A DNA stretch of 64,000 nt from Escherichia hormaechei_A (GCA_042434945.1 CP170191.1:2418001-2482000), one strand, 5' to 3'; positions 7,099 through 16,014 are shown, numbered from the stretch's first letter. The notes: generated from the letters alone by a model not told the origin. Translations and numbers: made by a program.

Positions 7099-9879
7099 TT
7101 ACCGTGTTTTCGAACGCATAGCCGCCTGATGTCCTGCAAGCGTACCAAAAATAATGATATCTGCCACCGCGTTACCGCCGATGCGGTTACCGCCATGGAT
7201 GCCCCCGACAACCTCACCCGCAGCAAACGCTCCCGGCAATACGTTGTGGTTGCTGTCCAGCACGCAGGTTTCTGTGTTAATGGTCACGCCGCCCATGGTG
7301 TGGTGAACGCCCGGTGCAATCTGAATGGCGTAGAACGGCCCTTCGTTGATTGGCGCACGCAGCGCGGTGGTGCGGCCGAAATCATCGTCGTGCTGTTTCT
7401 CCACAAAGCCGTTGTAGCGTTCCAGCGTTGCCAGCAACTGGTGGTGATCCATCCCCAGCGCTTCCGCCAGGGCTTTTGGCGAGCTGGCGCTGGTAACAAA
7501 CCCTTTTGCGATGTACTCATCCGCGGCTTTGTTTTTGGCGCGAACATGCTCGTCAAAGACGATGTAAGCGTATTTCTCCGGCAGCGCGATGATCTGCGCC
7601 GAGACTTTGTCGCGGGTCGACATTTCGTTATAGAAGCGGTTGCCCTGCTGGTTTACCAGAATCGCCCCGCCGCCGCGGATGGATTCGGAAATCAGATACG
7701 ACGTTTTCTGCTCAACGGTTGGGTGGATCTGAATTTCGCCCATATCCACGGTGCCCGCACCGATACGCTCCAGCAGCGCGATACCGCCTCCGGTCGCCCC
7801 TTTGTGGTTGGTGGTAACGAACCCTGCCAGATCCGGACGGTATTTCACCACCATCTGGCTGTTGGCGCTGAAGCCGCCCGTTGCCACAATCACGCTTTTG
7901 GTTGCCACGGTGAGGGTTTCGTTCTCTTCGGTGGTCAGACGCACGCCGGTCACTTCGCCATTTTCGAAAATGATGTCGCTCACGGAGGTATCCAGCATCA
8001 CCTCGATGTTGCGCTTGTTGACGTTACGCACCAGGCCGCTGATCAGATACCCGCCCACTGCGGAACCGTCTTTCGGACGGTGCGTACGGTCGATGCTCAT
8101 CCCGCCGGTGGTGGTAATGTCGTTCAGCATAATGCCGCGCGTGGCCAGCCATTCGATGGCCTGCGGCGCGTTCTCGACAAAGCGACGCAGCAGTTCAGGG
8201 TCGTTCTTGTTGCCACCGCCTTTCAGACTTTCCTGGTAGAACAGCTCTTTGCTGTCCTGAATACCTTTCACGCGCTGGAAGCGGGTCTCCGCCGCGTTCA
8301 TCCCGGCCGAGGCTTTAATGGTGTTCCCGCCGATGGTGGGCATTTTCTCGACGATTAGCACGCTCGCGCCTTCGTCATGCGCCTGAATCGCCGCTGCCAG
8401 ACCGGCGCCGCCGCTGCCGACCACCACCACATCCACGCTTTTAGTCTCATTCGGGTCTGCGCCCTCTTCCGCCGCCAGCGCTTTGCTGGATTTCAGCATC
8501 GCCTTCGAGACCGCTTTTTTCACCGCCTCGCTCTGGCTGGTCGCGCCCGTAATCGCGTCCACGTGCGGGGTGTTGGCATCCAGAATACGGGTACGGATCT
8601 CTTCGAAGCTGGTGACAAACTCGACGTCTTCACTCGGGCCGGAGGCCAGTTCGATATCGGCGATGCGGTCGGTTTCGAGGCTGACGTTAATCACCAGCTC
8701 GTTAGCATCGTCCTGCACTTTTTCAATAAAGGTGCCCGGTTTGAATTTAGATTCGCCCATGCTCATGTCGCGGATCATCGCTTCCACCAGCGAGAAGCGC
8801 CACAGCGGTTCCGGGATGCTCAGTTCTTCGCGTCGGGTACTGTCCATAAACAGCTCCAGGCTTTCGCCCGCCGCGATGCGATCGGTCCAGTCCGGATAGG
8901 CGATGGTGGCGCGGCCAACGGCAATCAGGTCGTAACCGTGATCCAGCGCTTCATTCACATCCGTGGCATTCACCACGCCGCCAACGCCCATTACCGGTAC
9001 CTGCGCCAGCGTGTCAGAGCGCATGGCGCAGTATTTTTCGATAAGTGGCGTCGGGTCCTGAGTATCGACGATAGAAGGACGCAGGGCGGCGCCAAGGGAG
9101 AAGTGGAGATAATCTACCCCGCGCGCGGCCAGTTTTTCCAGCAGATACAGGGTGTCTTCGAAGCGAATGCCCGGGACTTCAAGCTCTTCCGGAGAGAAAC
9201 GGTAGCCAATGATAAACGCGTCGTCCGCGTACTGGCGCACCATCTTGTGGGTAATGTCCAGCACCGCCAGCGGGAATTTCGCGCGGTTTTCGCGGCTGCC
9301 GCCCCACTCGTCGTCGCGCTGGTTAGAGTTCGGGGAGAAGAACTGCTGGATCAGATAGGTATTCGCCCCGTGGATTTCGACGCCGTCGAACCCGGCCTGA
9401 ATTGCGCGGCGCACGGCTTCGCCGAACTTGCCGATCATGCCTTCCACCTCTTCCGCGGTCAGGGCAACCGGCGTGGCGGCACCGTCACGCGGCGCGGCAA
9501 CGGCGCTTGGGCCAACCGGCGTGCGACCCCCAATCAGTTTTGGGTCGACCATACGGCCGCCGTGGTAGATTTGCAGCAGGGCTTTAGAGCCTTTGGACTT
9601 GATGGCGTCAGCGATTTTTGCCAGCCCGGCGATTTTCTCGTCGTTATCAATACCAATTGCGCCCGGGAACGCCAGGCCGAGATCGTCAACAAAACAGCAC
9701 TCAACGATGATGGTGCCGATGCTGCCCGCGCGGGCGCGGTAGTACTCCACCAGCTCGCTGGTCACGGTGCCATCGTAATAACCGGTACAGGTTGTCATCG
9801 GGGCCATTAACAAACGGTTTTTCAGTTCAGTACCATTCGGTAATGTGAAGGGGCTTAAAATACGTTCGTTAGTGCTCAT
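7099..9879 (-). CDS. Soluble three-domain NADH:fumarate reductase (OYE-FMN_bind-FAD)
   Basis: A 926-residue cytosolic flavoprotein predicted to reduce fumarate to succinate with NADH. Domain 1 (about 1-350) is an Old Yellow Enzyme-like barrel (MAPMTTCTG, HGANTYLIQQFFSPNSNQR). Domain 2 (about 370-460) is FMN_bind with the flavinylation motif D441..T444-G-A-T447; Thr447 is the likely acceptor. Domain 3 (about 480-926) is FAD_binding_2 of the fumarate reductase family, with GSGGAG at 488-493, the acid-catalyst Arg in STRD (R756), HHTMGG and GGNRIGGNAV. There is no signal peptide or haem motif. A Klebsiella pneumoniae protein of this architecture has been reported as a soluble NADH:fumarate oxidoreductase matured by ApbE. 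The apbE gene follows 58 bases downstream; GGAG precedes the ATG. Confidence 0.9.
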   Translation of the reverse strand: MSTNERILSPFTLPNGTELKNRLLMAPMTTCTGYYDGTVTSELVEYYRARAGSIGTIIVECCFVDDLGLAFPGAIGIDNDEKIAGLAKIADAIKSKGSKALLQIYHGGRMVDPKLIGGRTPVGPSAVAAPRDGAATPVALTAEEVEGMIGKFGEAVRRAIQAGFDGVEIHGANTYLIQQFFSPNSNQRDDEWGGSRENRAKFPLAVLDITHKMVRQYADDAFIIGYRFSPEELEVPGIRFEDTLYLLEKLAARGVDYLHFSLGAALRPSIVDTQDPTPLIEKYCAMRSDTLAQVPVMGVGGVVNATDVNEALDHGYDLIAVGRATIAYPDWTDRIAAGESLELFMDSTRREELSIPEPLWRFSLVEAMIRDMSMGESKFKPGTFIEKVQDDANELVINVSLETDRIADIELASGPSEDVEFVTSFEEIRTRILDANTPHVDAITGATSQSEAVKKAVSKAMLKSSKALAAEEGADPNETKSVDVVVVGSGGAGLAAAIQAHDEGASVLIVEKMPTIGGNTIKASAGMNAAETRFQRVKGIQDSKELFYQESLKGGGNKNDPELLRRFVENAPQAIEWLATRGIMLNDITTTGGMSIDRTHRPKDGSAVGGYLISGLVRNVNKRNIEVMLDTSVSDIIFENGEVTGVRLTTEENETLTVATKSVIVATGGFSANSQMVVKYRPDLAGFVTTNHKGATGGGIALLERIGAGTVDMGEIQIHPTVEQKTSYLISESIRGGGAILVNQQGNRFYNEMSTRDKVSAQIIALPEKYAYIVFDEHVRAKNKAADEYIAKGFVTSASSPKALAEALGMDHHQLLATLERYNGFVEKQHDDDFGRTTALRAPINEGPFYAIQIAPGVHHTMGGVTINTETCVLDSNHNVLPGAFAAGEVVGGIHGGNRIGGNAVADIIIFGTLAGHQAAMRSKTR

Positions 9880-10280
9880 AATAGAAACTCCAAACTTTAA
9901 AAATTAAGAATTCGTTATCGGAATGATTTTTTATTTCGTGTTTTTTGCCGATGTCATGATAGTAATATAAAGCTTTTTTTAGTTTCTAAAGTCATTACGT
10001 TAGTTAATAAACTATTTAATCCCTTCGATAACATTAATAACACATTGGTGTTAGCGGGAATGTTTCACTCGTTCACAAGAATTTAAAAAAAGTTAAATTA
10101 TAAAAGGTCAAACCAATACACCAAATATAGCAAAAACCCCTATAAAACAACAATAAACAAAAGCACCAGAATTTAAATGTTATAGTTTTGATACATAAAA
10201 TGCGTAAAATTAGCGAATAACCACACTACTCAGAGTGGTTATTATAAAAAATATAAAAATAGCCATTCAGTTCCGTTTTT

Positions 10281-10294
10281 TTGATCGCGATCAA
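10281..10294. promoter_or_regulatory. FNR binding site
   Basis: TTGATCGCGATCAA is an exact match to the FNR consensus TTGATN4ATCAA and is fully palindromic. It lies about 200 bases upstream of the antiporter start and 400 bases upstream of the fumarate reductase start. It implies oxygen-responsive (anaerobic) induction of one or both genes. The matching transcription start has not been located. Confidence 0.8.
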
Positions 10295-10378
10295 TAGTTA
10301 TGGCATTCAAAAGAGCAATATAAAAACATCATCATTTTTTATTTAGCGCAAACCAAAATGCGTTAAATCGCTATTAGT

Positions 10379-10448
10379 GAAAACACAAATCCGCACCTTA
10401 AATAACTAAAAAAAGCAAAAAGGATATTTCAATCGAATTTGTGTTTTC
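10379..10448. repeat. Inverted repeat in the antiporter leader
   Basis: The arm GAAAACACAAAT at 10379-10390 is repeated in inverted form (ATTTGTGTTTTC) at 10437-10448, 46 bases apart and ending 39 bases before the antiporter start codon. It could be a paired operator or, if transcribed, a long-range stem enclosing an A-rich loop. Confidence 0.7.
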
Positions 10449-10487
10449 GCCGGGCGACGAATTTTTGACAACTTAAGACGTGAAACT

Positions 10488-11996
10488 ATGAATACAAAAA
10501 CTGCTGTAACGCCTCCTGCGGCGAATCTGGCATCAAATGGAACAGCAAAACGACTGCTGATGATGGCTTTGCCCGTCATTGTTGCCGTCCTGCTGTTGTT
10601 TGTCCCCGTTCCGGAAGGGCTGCCGCCTTATGCGTGGCACTACTTCGCCATCTTTGTCGGCGTCATCGTCGGCTTAATTTTCGAACCGCTGCCGGGCGCC
10701 GTGATCGGTCTTACCGGCGTCGTGGCGATTGCGCTGTGCAGCCAGTGGGTACTCTTTAGCCCGGAACAGCTGGCTGACCCAAAATTCAAGCTGGCGGGCG
10801 CCTCCTTTAAATGGGCGGTCAGCGGGTTTGGTAACTCCACCGTCTGGCTGATTTTCGGTGCCTTTATGTTCGCCGCAGGCTACGACAAAACCCGCTTCGG
10901 CCGCCGTCTGGCGCTGATTCTGGTGAAGTACCTGGGCCGTCGCAGCCTGACGCTCGGTTACGCCATTACGTTTGCGGATCTGCTGCTGGCCCCGTTCACC
11001 CCGTCCAACACCGCGCGCAGCGGCGGGACCATCTACCCGATCATCGCCAACCTGCCGCCGCTGTACGGTTCAAAACCCAATGACCCAAGCGCGCGCAAAA
11101 TCGGTTCGTATCTGATGTGGGTAGCCATCACCGCGGCCTGTATCACCAGCTCGATGTTCCTTTCCGCTCTGGCACCTAACCTGCTGGCGCTGGCGCTGGT
11201 AAAAAGCACGGTTGGAATTGATATCTCCTGGGGGACCTGGTTCCTCGCCTTCCTGCCGCTGGGCATCCTGCTGATCCTGACCATGCCGCTGCTGGCCTAC
11301 TGGTTCTACCCGCCGGAAGTAAAAGTGAATAACGAAGTACCGCTGTGGGCGACCCGTGAACTGGAAAAACTGGGCAAACTGTCGCGCAATGAGATCCTGC
11401 TGCTGGTGTTCGTGTGCTGTGCGCTGCTGATGTGGATCTTCGCCGCGGCGTGGATTGAACCGGCCATGGCTGCCCTGCTGATCGTTGGCCTGATGCTGTG
11501 GACCGGCGTGCTGGAGTGGAACGATATCACCGGTAACAAAGCCGCGTGGAATACCTTCGTCTGGTTCGCCACCCTGGTGGCGCTGGCGGATGGCCTCTCC
11601 TCCACCGGTTTTATCAGCTGGCTGGGTAAAGAAGGCGGCCTGCTGATGAGCGGTATCTCTCCGGGTGTCGCCACCATCGTGCTGCTGCTGGCGTTCTACC
11701 TGCTGCACTACCTGTTCGCCAGCACCACCGCGCACACCACGGCGCTGCTGCCTGCGATGCTGACCATCGCCTCCACCATTCCGGGCATGAATATGGAAGT
11801 GTTCGTTCTGCTGATGGTGACCTCGCTGGGCGTGATGGGGATCATTACCCCCTACGGTACGGGTCCAAGCCCGATTTACTACGGTAGCGGCTACCTGCCA
11901 ACCAAAGACTACTGGCGCCTCGGTACCATCTTCGGTGCCATCTTCCTGGCAGCTCTGCTGCTGATTGGTTACCCGTGGATGTCCATGATGTTCTGA
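10488..11996 (+). CDS. DASS-family C4-dicarboxylate/tartrate antiporter
   Basis: A 502-residue inner membrane carrier of the divalent anion:sodium symporter family, close to TtdT (L-tartrate/succinate antiporter) and CitT. It has about 12 hydrophobic segments and the family signatures APFTPSNTARSGGTIYPI (about residues 166-183) and ITPYGTGPSPIYYGSGYLP near the C-terminus. The neighbours (DcuSR, fumarate reductase, fumarase) suggest exchange of fumarate, malate or tartrate for succinate. A symbol is withheld because TtdT and CitT types cannot be separated by eye. The ATG at 10488 has no strong Shine-Dalgarno sequence. It shares a 608-base divergent region with the fumarate reductase gene. Confidence 0.88.
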   Translation: MNTKTAVTPPAANLASNGTAKRLLMMALPVIVAVLLLFVPVPEGLPPYAWHYFAIFVGVIVGLIFEPLPGAVIGLTGVVAIALCSQWVLFSPEQLADPKFKLAGASFKWAVSGFGNSTVWLIFGAFMFAAGYDKTRFGRRLALILVKYLGRRSLTLGYAITFADLLLAPFTPSNTARSGGTIYPIIANLPPLYGSKPNDPSARKIGSYLMWVAITAACITSSMFLSALAPNLLALALVKSTVGIDISWGTWFLAFLPLGILLILTMPLLAYWFYPPEVKVNNEVPLWATRELEKLGKLSRNEILLLVFVCCALLMWIFAAAWIEPAMAALLIVGLMLWTGVLEWNDITGNKAAWNTFVWFATLVALADGLSSTGFISWLGKEGGLLMSGISPGVATIVLLLAFYLLHYLFASTTAHTTALLPAMLTIASTIPGMNMEVFVLLMVTSLGVMGIITPYGTGPSPIYYGSGYLPTKDYWRLGTIFGAIFLAALLLIGYPWMSMMF

Positions 11997-12002
11997 TTCC
12001 TG

Positions 12003-12036
12003 ACCGCCGGACTTCTCCTCCGGCGGTTTTATTTTT
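12003..12036 (+). terminator. Hairpin terminator between antiporter and fumarase
   Basis: The stem ACCGCCGG / CCGGCGGT (12003-12010 and 12020-12027) is followed by TTTATTTTT. It lies between the antiporter stop and the fumarase ribosome binding site, so fumarase expression would need read-through or its own promoter. Confidence 0.75.
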
Positions 12037-12051
12037 GTGGAGCAATACGCT

Positions 12052-13701
12052 ATGTCAAACAAACCGTTTATCTACCAGAACCCCTTCCCTCTTGCGCACG
12101 ATGACACCGAATACTATCTGCTGACCAAAGAGCACGTTTCCGTTGCCGAGTTCGACGGTCAGGAAGTCCTGAAAGTGGAACCAGAAGCCCTGACCCTGCT
12201 GGCGCAGCAAGCCTTTCACGACGCTTCTTTTATGCTCCGCCCGGCACACCAGAAACAGGTTGCGGCTATTCTTCACGATCCAGAAGCCAGCGAAAACGAC
12301 AAGTACGTGGCGCTGCAATTCTTAAGAAACTCCGAAATCGCCGCCAAAGGCGTGCTGCCGACCTGCCAGGATACCGGCACCGCGATCATCGTCGGTAAAA
12401 AAGGCCAGCGCGTGTGGACCGGCGGCGGTGATGAAGAAACGCTGTCGAAAGGCGTCTATAACACCTATATCGAAGATAACCTGCGCTATTCACAGAATGC
12501 GCCGCTGGATATGTATAAAGAAGTGAATACCGGCACCAATCTGCCAGCGCAGATCGATCTTTATGCCGTTGATGGCGACGAATACAAATTCCTCTGTATC
12601 GCCAAAGGTGGTGGTTCGGCAAACAAGACGTATCTCTATCAGGAAACCAAAGCGTTACTGACGCCGGGGAAACTGAAAAATTACCTGGTTGAGAAGATGC
12701 GCACGCTGGGTACGGCGGCCTGTCCTCCGTATCATATTGCGTTCGTTATTGGTGGAACTTCTGCAGAAACGAACCTTAAAACGGTGAAACTGGCTTCCGC
12801 GAAATACTATGATGAACTGCCAACGGAAGGGAATGAGCACGGTCAGGCGTTCCGCGATGTGGAACTGGAAAAAGAATTGCTGATCGAAGCGCAAAATCTT
12901 GGTCTGGGTGCGCAGTTTGGTGGTAAATACTTCGCTCACGACATCCGCGTGATTCGCCTGCCACGTCACGGCGCATCCTGCCCGGTCGGTATGGGCGTCT
13001 CCTGCTCTGCTGACCGTAATATCAAAGCGAAGATCAACCGTCAGGGGATCTGGATCGAAAAACTGGAACATAATCCAGGCAAATATATCCCGGAAGAGCT
13101 GCGCAAAGCGGGAGAAGGCGAAGCGGTGCGCGTTGACCTTAACCGTCCGATGAAAGAGATCCTCGCACAGTTGTCGCAGTATCCCGTTTCTACACGCTTA
13201 TCGCTTAACGGCACGATTATCGTCGGTCGTGATATTGCTCACGCCAAACTGAAAGAGCGGATGGATAACGGTGAAGGGCTGCCGCAGTACATCAAAGATC
13301 ATCCGATTTACTACGCGGGTCCGGCCAAAACGCCGGAAGGTTATGCCTCCGGTTCTCTTGGCCCAACGACCGCCGGACGGATGGATTCTTATGTCGATCA
13401 ACTGCAAGCGCAGGGCGGAAGTATGATCATGCTGGCGAAAGGCAACCGCAGCCAGCAGGTGACGGATGCCTGTAAAAAACACGGCGGCTTCTACCTTGGC
13501 AGCATCGGCGGTCCGGCGGCGGTACTGGCGCAGCAGAGCATCAAGCATCTGGAATGCGTCGCTTATCCGGAGCTGGGTATGGAAGCTATCTGGAAAATCG
13601 AAGTAGAAGATTTCCCGGCGTTTATCCTGGTCGATGACAAAGGTAACGACTTCTTCCAGCAGATCCAGAATAAACAGTGCAAAGGGTGCTCACAGCGCTG
13701 A
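12052..13701 (+). CDS. fumB: Class I (4Fe-4S) fumarate hydratase, FumB-like
   Basis: A 549-residue iron-sulphur fumarase interconverting fumarate and malate. Cluster ligands of the family are present (LPTCQDTGTA, HGASCPVGMGVSCSADRN). Length and sequence match E. coli FumA/FumB. From memory, the N-terminal 150 residues and the C-terminus (NKQC) follow FumB, the anaerobic isozyme, while the central part is equally like FumA. The start is ATG 12052 (MSNKPF) with GGAG nine bases upstream; an in-frame GTG at 12037 adds five residues and is less likely. Its position after the C4-dicarboxylate antiporter fits malate-to-fumarate supply for the nearby fumarate reductase. The 3' end overlaps the convergent LysR gene by 12 bases. 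Confidence 0.92.
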   Translation: MSNKPFIYQNPFPLAHDDTEYYLLTKEHVSVAEFDGQEVLKVEPEALTLLAQQAFHDASFMLRPAHQKQVAAILHDPEASENDKYVALQFLRNSEIAAKGVLPTCQDTGTAIIVGKKGQRVWTGGGDEETLSKGVYNTYIEDNLRYSQNAPLDMYKEVNTGTNLPAQIDLYAVDGDEYKFLCIAKGGGSANKTYLYQETKALLTPGKLKNYLVEKMRTLGTAACPPYHIAFVIGGTSAETNLKTVKLASAKYYDELPTEGNEHGQAFRDVELEKELLIEAQNLGLGAQFGGKYFAHDIRVIRLPRHGASCPVGMGVSCSADRNIKAKINRQGIWIEKLEHNPGKYIPEELRKAGEGEAVRVDLNRPMKEILAQLSQYPVSTRLSLNGTIIVGRDIAHAKLKERMDNGEGLPQYIKDHPIYYAGPAKTPEGYASGSLGPTTAGRMDSYVDQLQAQGGSMIMLAKGNRSQQVTDACKKHGGFYLGSIGGPAAVLAQQSIKHLECVAYPELGMEAIWKIEVEDFPAFILVDDKGNDFFQQIQNKQCKGCSQR

Positions 13702-14583
13702 ACGTTTCCATAACGCCGGAAGCAGCGCCAGCGTATCGTTGATCAACCCGCGCTTGTCGCTGCCCGGCTTCCAGATAGTGACCATCGTCTGGCTTATCCC
13801 CTGGCTGCCCACTTCGGTGGGCAGCCTTTTTACATTTTTCCACTGCGTTGCCTGAAGATGGGTCGGCAAAAACCCCCAGCCGCAGCCCTGCTCCAGCAGG
13901 CTGCGCAGCATCTCCAGTTCGTTAGTGAAAAGCGTGTGCCCTGAAATTTGCAGGCGACGGGCAACCGGCTCGTCTGACGCGGGATGCATAATCACCTGTG
14001 GCACCAGAGAGAGATCGAGCAGCGACACCAGCGACGCAACCTCCGCAAAAAGCGCCGTTGCGGCGTAAAAATCCATTTCGATCGCCCCCAGCGCCCGCCA
14101 CTCCATCTCATTGCCCACGCTGCGGTTGCGCGCCTGGCAGATCCCCAGATCGGCCTGACCGTTTGCCAGCATCGCTTCCGCCTCATCGCGCGATGCGCTG
14201 GTCAGGCTCAGGCGGATCTTTTTCGTCGCCAGTGTGGCAATCAGCGCCTGTAAAAAAGCTCTGGGGGTGAACGGATCGTAAGCGAGGGCGATGTCCTGCG
14301 TCGCGCTGTCCGGTACCGATCTGGCAAACGCCTCAAACGCTTTGACCTGGCGCATCAGCAGGTGCGCCTGCCGCTGAAGCTGCTCCCCCTCCGGCGTCAG
14401 GCGCAGGCTGCGCCCCTCCCGCAGGAACAGAGCATAGCCCAGCCCATCCTCAAGGAAATCGATCAGATCCCGCAGGGTAGTACGATCTTTGCCGAGTTTA
14501 CTGGCCGCCTTCATCAGGCTGCCGTGTTCAGCGACGGCAGTGAACGCCTCAAGCTGGGCAAAGGAATAGATCAGTGATGCCAC
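13690..14583 (-). CDS. LysR-family transcriptional regulator
   Basis: A 297-residue LysR regulator with an N-terminal winged helix-turn-helix (FAQLEAFTAVAEHGSLMKAASKLGKD) and a PBP2-like effector domain. Position 2 of the recognition helix region differs from the usual SQPAVS pattern (KDRTTLRDLI). The GTG at 14583 is chosen as start because GGAG lies six bases upstream and family homology begins there; the frame is open to 14679. It is divergent from the beta-lactamase-like gene (108 bases) and convergent with fumB (12-base overlap). It could regulate either neighbour; the divergent arrangement favours the hydrolase. The effector is unknown. Confidence 0.85.
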   Translation of the reverse strand: MASLIYSFAQLEAFTAVAEHGSLMKAASKLGKDRTTLRDLIDFLEDGLGYALFLREGRSLRLTPEGEQLQRQAHLLMRQVKAFEAFARSVPDSATQDIALAYDPFTPRAFLQALIATLATKKIRLSLTSASRDEAEAMLANGQADLGICQARNRSVGNEMEWRALGAIEMDFYAATALFAEVASLVSLLDLSLVPQVIMHPASDEPVARRLQISGHTLFTNELEMLRSLLEQGCGWGFLPTHLQATQWKNVKRLPTEVGSQGISQTMVTIWKPGSDKRGLINDTLALLPALWKRSAL

Positions 14584-14690
14584 GCCATTCTCCACGCAAT
14601 TTTTACGGGGGATTTTCCCCCATAACGCGTTTTTTATTATAGGCCGCAGGTTCTTAAACTGAAGTCCTTCCTGAGCCAAACGAGATAAAT

Positions 14691-15986
14691 ATGAAAATCA
14701 AAACAAACCGCACGCTGCTCGCGGCGCTGGTTGTCAGCAGCCTGCTCTCGCCCGCCGTTATGGCGGCCTGCAACGGTACCGACCTCACCACCTGTCCGGC
14801 GCCTTTCGATGCCAGACTCCCGGACGCGCATACCATGCTCACCTGGAGCCAGGCCGATCGCGTGGTGGGCTTTCGCAATGACTACCGCAACTACGCAGGG
14901 GATGTGTTCCGCCACGGCAACGCTACGCCGCTGCTGCCCGCAGAAAAACCGCTCACCGATGCCCGCTATCAGGTGAAGGGTAAGAGTTACACTCTTCAGG
15001 ATTACCTGAAACGCCAGAACGTCAGCGGCATGCTGGTGCTGAAAAACGGCAAAGTGGCCTATAAATACCTGGGTGAAGGCAATACCGACTCAACGCTCTG
15101 GACGTCGCGTTCCGTGGGCAAATCGGTGGTCTCCGCGCTGGTGGGTGCTGCAATTAAAGAAGGGAAAATCCACTCCCTGGACGACCTTGTCACCCAATAC
15201 GAACCTGACTTAAAAGGCACCGCCTGGGAGGGCGTAACGCTAAAACAGCTCATCACCCACACCTCTGGCGTGGCGTGGAACGAAGATTACACCAACCCGC
15301 AATCTGACTTCGCCCGGCTTACCGAATGCGAAGCGAAGCCGGGCACCTACAACTGCGTGCGCACCCTGGTGAAGGGGTTACACCGTGAACACCCGGCGGG
15401 CGAAAACTGGTCCTATTCCTCGGGTGGCGCCTGGCTGTTAGGCGATGTGCTTGAGCGCGCCACCGGCATGACGCTCGCGGCGTATCTGGAGAAGACCATC
15501 TGGCAGCCGTACGGCATGGCGAGCGACGGCGTGTGGCATGCCTACAGCAAAGGCCAGCACGACGTGGGTGCGCATGGGTTCAACGCCACGCTGGAAGACT
15601 GGGGGCGTTTCGGGGAGTTTATCCTGCATAACGGTACGCTGCCGGACGGGAAGCAGATCCTCCCCGAGGGCTGGGTGAAACAGTCCTCAGCCTGGACACA
15701 GGCCAAAGGATCGGTGTCCGACGCGCATCCGAAGGGGTTATACGGCTACCAGTGGTGGAACAACGAAGTACCAGCCACCGCCACACACGTGGAGCCGAAA
15801 GTCGAAAATTCGCTGAAGGATTCCCTGTGGGCGCTGGGTATATTTGGTCAGATGATCATGGTTAATCAGAAAGAAAATCTGGTTATCGTCCAGTGGTCCA
15901 CCTGGCCGCAGGCAGAGCCGTCATTCAGCGCCCAGCCGCTGGAAGCGTCGCTGATGTTTAGCGCGATTGCGAACGCGCTGCGCTGA
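14691..15986 (+). CDS. Secreted serine hydrolase, beta-lactamase (class C-like) family
   Basis: A 431-residue exported protein with a signal peptide cleaved after VMA (residue 25). The serine-hydrolase/penicillin-binding fold is shown by S141-V-G-K144 (nucleophile and Lys) and Y242-S-S. The typical KTG triad is not obvious. It resembles the 6-aminohexanoate-dimer hydrolase/EstB branch more than AmpC, so esterase, amidase or D-peptidase activity is as likely as beta-lactam hydrolysis. It is divergent from a LysR gene, an arrangement like ampR-ampC but with unrelated proteins. The natural substrate is unknown. Confidence 0.85.
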   Translation: MKIKTNRTLLAALVVSSLLSPAVMAACNGTDLTTCPAPFDARLPDAHTMLTWSQADRVVGFRNDYRNYAGDVFRHGNATPLLPAEKPLTDARYQVKGKSYTLQDYLKRQNVSGMLVLKNGKVAYKYLGEGNTDSTLWTSRSVGKSVVSALVGAAIKEGKIHSLDDLVTQYEPDLKGTAWEGVTLKQLITHTSGVAWNEDYTNPQSDFARLTECEAKPGTYNCVRTLVKGLHREHPAGENWSYSSGGAWLLGDVLERATGMTLAAYLEKTIWQPYGMASDGVWHAYSKGQHDVGAHGFNATLEDWGRFGEFILHNGTLPDGKQILPEGWVKQSSAWTQAKGSVSDAHPKGLYGYQWWNNEVPATATHVEPKVENSLKDSLWALGIFGQMIMVNQKENLVIVQWSTWPQAEPSFSAQPLEASLMFSAIANALR

Positions 15987-15993
15987 TAATCCC

Positions 15994-16014
15994 AAGCCAG
16001 GCCCCGCCTGGCTT
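15994..16014 (+). terminator. Weak hairpin after the serine hydrolase gene
   Basis: AAGCCAGG / CCTGGCTT with a CCCCG loop lies eight bases after the stop codon but lacks a T-run. The rest of the 260-base gap to the symporter gene shows no clear feature. Confidence 0.5.

Larger units (their letters stand above)
9880..10487. promoter_or_regulatory. Divergent regulatory region, fumarate reductase / DASS antiporter
   Basis: This 608-base AT-rich gap holds the promoters of two divergent C4-dicarboxylate genes. It contains a perfect FNR palindrome (10281-10294) and an inverted repeat close to the antiporter start (10379-10448). AT-rich short repeats such as TTAGTTAATAAACTATTTAAT (about 9999-10018) are compatible with DcuR sites, but that is only suggested by composition. 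No open reading frame of note was seen inside it. Confidence 0.7.

Noticed and set aside
8377..9810. A 477-codon open frame antisense to the fumarate reductase gene
   Set aside because: Its composition (rich in Arg, His, Gln) is typical of a shadow frame, with no domain and no ribosome binding site.
11070..12062. A 330-codon open frame antisense to the DASS antiporter
   Set aside because: It is very rich in His and Gln, as expected from the reverse of membrane codons, and has no recognisable motif.
14691..15986. AmpC beta-lactamase
   Set aside because: The SxxK and YxS pattern is present, but the overall sequence and lack of a clear KTG do not fit AmpC, and the neighbouring LysR is not AmpR-like in sequence.
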